Positions 50,352-51,361 of a DNA stretch of 51,361 nt are shown in pieces. Source of the DNA: Muribaculaceae bacterium (GTDB lineage: Bacteria; Bacteroidota; Bacteroidia; Bacteroidales; Muribaculaceae); assembly GCA_029062005.1 (NCBI GenBank), contig JAIDQZ010000135.1, positions 1 to 51,361 on the forward strand, given 5' to 3'. A model generated the notes under the pieces. The model worked only from the letters and a program-made list of their open reading frames with translations, did not search any database and was not told the DNA's origin. Positions within the stretch are counted from its first letter, which is position 1; the number at the start of each line of letters is the position of its first letter. Made by a program: the position numbers and the translations under genes.

Positions 50352-51361
50352 TCATTTGTTTGAAATATAAATGGTCTTTATCATACTTCCATATCTTATG
50401 ATATAGATTCCGGATTGTAACTGCTTAAGATCGTCGAGTGCACAATGATGATTTAGCATAACGCCCCGCATGTCATACACGTCTACAAGAACATCTTCGC
50501 TGAAGATTGCCTCCACTCCAGACACACTCGTAATGACGCATTCTGCAGTGAGCTCACTGCCATCTGCCGTAGCCACGGTAATGACGCAGTTGCCTTCCTT
50601 CAGTACCTTCACGTTGCCATCGGCATCCACAGTTGCGATAGACTCGTCAGAAGAAGTCCAGATCAGAGTCTTGTCTGAAGCATTCTCCGGAAGAACAGTT
50701 GCAGTAATAGAGAACTCACTTCCTTCTTCACCGCTCCATGCCGTCGGATCAATGGTAAGCGATTCAGCAAGCACAGGTACAACTGTAACTCTACATTCAG
50801 CTGATAAGCCTCCACAATTAGCAGTAATGACGGTTTCACCTAATGATAAAGCCTTGACATTGCCTTCACCATCGACACTTGCTACAGAATCATCCTCTGA
50901 AGTCCATACAACCGTCTTTTCAGAAGCATCCTGAGGCAGGACGTTTGCTGAAAGTGTAAATGTATTCCCTACATGTCCACTCCATTCTGTCGCAGAAAGA
51001 ACTATTGAGGATACAGGAATAAACTTGGCAGAAACCGTCACTGAACATGTAACTTTCAAACCGTTAGAAGAGGTCGCTGTGATTATAGCTGAACCTGCTT
51101 TTATTGCAGTTACCTCTCCATTTGAAGATACAGTTGCGACTGAAGTATCTGAAGATGTCCAAGTCACCGTCTTGTCTGTGGCGTTTTCAGGAAGGATACT
51201 TGCTGTCAAAGTAGCAGTCTCCACTTCTATTAGACTCAACGAAGTCTCACTTATTGAGATTCCGGTAACTGAAATTATATTGGTAGATACCATCACGATA
51301 CATGTCGCCGTCTTGCCGTTGAACGAGGATGCGGTGACTGTTGCCGTTCCAGTTTTGACAG
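50352..51361 (-). CDS. Ig-like (BIG2) repeat surface protein, 3' part of gene
   Basis: The gene runs off the right edge: the frame stays open to 51361 and continues the repeat pattern upstream of the GTG at 51296, so that codon is not the true start. The visible part has the end of one and then three full bacterial Ig-like group 2 domains. Each has the form of TATVTAS..., LPENATDKTVTWTSSDTSVATVSSNGEVTAIKAG or its variants. The last 50 residues (VDVYDMRGVML...SGIYIIRYGSMIKTIYISNK) form the C-terminal module common on Bacteroidetes secreted proteins, possibly a type IX sorting signal. BIG2 domains usually space or anchor a functional head, which is not in the window. Confidence 0.88.
   Translation of the reverse strand, partial: VKTGTATVTASSFNGKTATCIVMVSTNIISVTGISISETSLSLIEVETATLTASILPENATDKTVTWTSSDTSVATVSSNGEVTAIKAGSAIITATSSNGLKVTCSVTVSAKFIPVSSIVLSATEWSGHVGNTFTLSANVLPQDASEKTVVWTSEDDSVASVDGEGNVKALSLGETVITANCGGLSAECRVTVVPVLAESLTIDPTAWSGEEGSEFSITATVLPENASDKTLIWTSSDESIATVDADGNVKVLKEGNCVITVATADGSELTAECVITSVSGVEAIFSEDVLVDVYDMRGVMLNHHCALDDLKQLQSGIYIIRYGSMIKTIYISNK

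Overview
The window reads as chromosomal DNA of a gut-type Bacteroidales bacterium, probably of the Muribaculaceae/Bacteroidaceae kind. The reasons are a complete Na+-pumping NADH:quinone reductase operon, a homodimeric-type pyruvate:ferredoxin oxidoreductase, a fused BioG-BioC biotin enzyme, Bacteroidales-restricted families (DUF4494, DUF6249, PorT-like barrels, AAA-ATPase/PD-(D/E)XK proteins), very weak Shine-Dalgarno sequences, and many promoters of the Bacteroidetes -33 TTTG / 19-20 bp / -7 TAnnTTTG type. The genus is an inference. No prophage, insertion sequence, CRISPR array or rRNA operon is visible. Most of the window is core metabolism with a few accessory inserts.

Layout. 1-4.2 kb: the end of a TonB-type cluster (tonB, a small membrane protein, a PstS-like lipoprotein, a TPR protein). 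4.2-10.2 kb: nqrABCDEF from one strong promoter. 10.2-11.6 kb: glyA. 11.7-21.3 kb: four biotin genes (bioD, bioG-bioC, bioF, bioA) on alternating strands, separated by an ATPase/nuclease gene, two outer-membrane barrels, an RNase D-like exonuclease, a small membrane protein, lpxH and a MIP18-type Fe-S factor. 21.2-21.8 kb: a 596-bp intergenic region with a strong candidate small RNA on the minus strand. 21.8-24.8 kb: an ECF sigma operon and a CotH-family protein. 24.8-33 kb: priA, fabG-ispD-rluA, a TetR regulator with a candidate operator and a FabH-like synthase, an initiator tRNA with promoter and terminator, and a DEAD-box-like helicase carrying DEYD. 33-41.6 kb (minus strand): pyruvate:ferredoxin oxidoreductase, then the operon-like series DUF4494-yggS-MFS-transketolase. 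41.7-44.3 kb: two half-size chromate-transporter-family genes and folC. 44.3-51.4 kb: RNase G, a 29-codon basic ribosomal-type protein, a YjjG-like HAD phosphatase, YigZ, a DJ-1 protein, glutamate dehydrogenase, and the 3' end of a large Ig-like repeat protein that runs off the window.

How the genes work together. PFOR supplies acetyl-CoA and reduced ferredoxin or flavodoxin. Nqr turns NADH oxidation into a sodium gradient. TonB drives outer-membrane import. GlyA and FolC serve one-carbon metabolism. The biotin genes support carboxylases. FabG and the KASIII serve fatty acid synthesis.

The observations most worth checking are the approx. 90-nt candidate sRNA between bioA and the sigma operon, the palindrome at the tetR start site, the 7-bp tandem repeats in several intergenic regions, the dispersed biotin genes, and the DEYD helicase.
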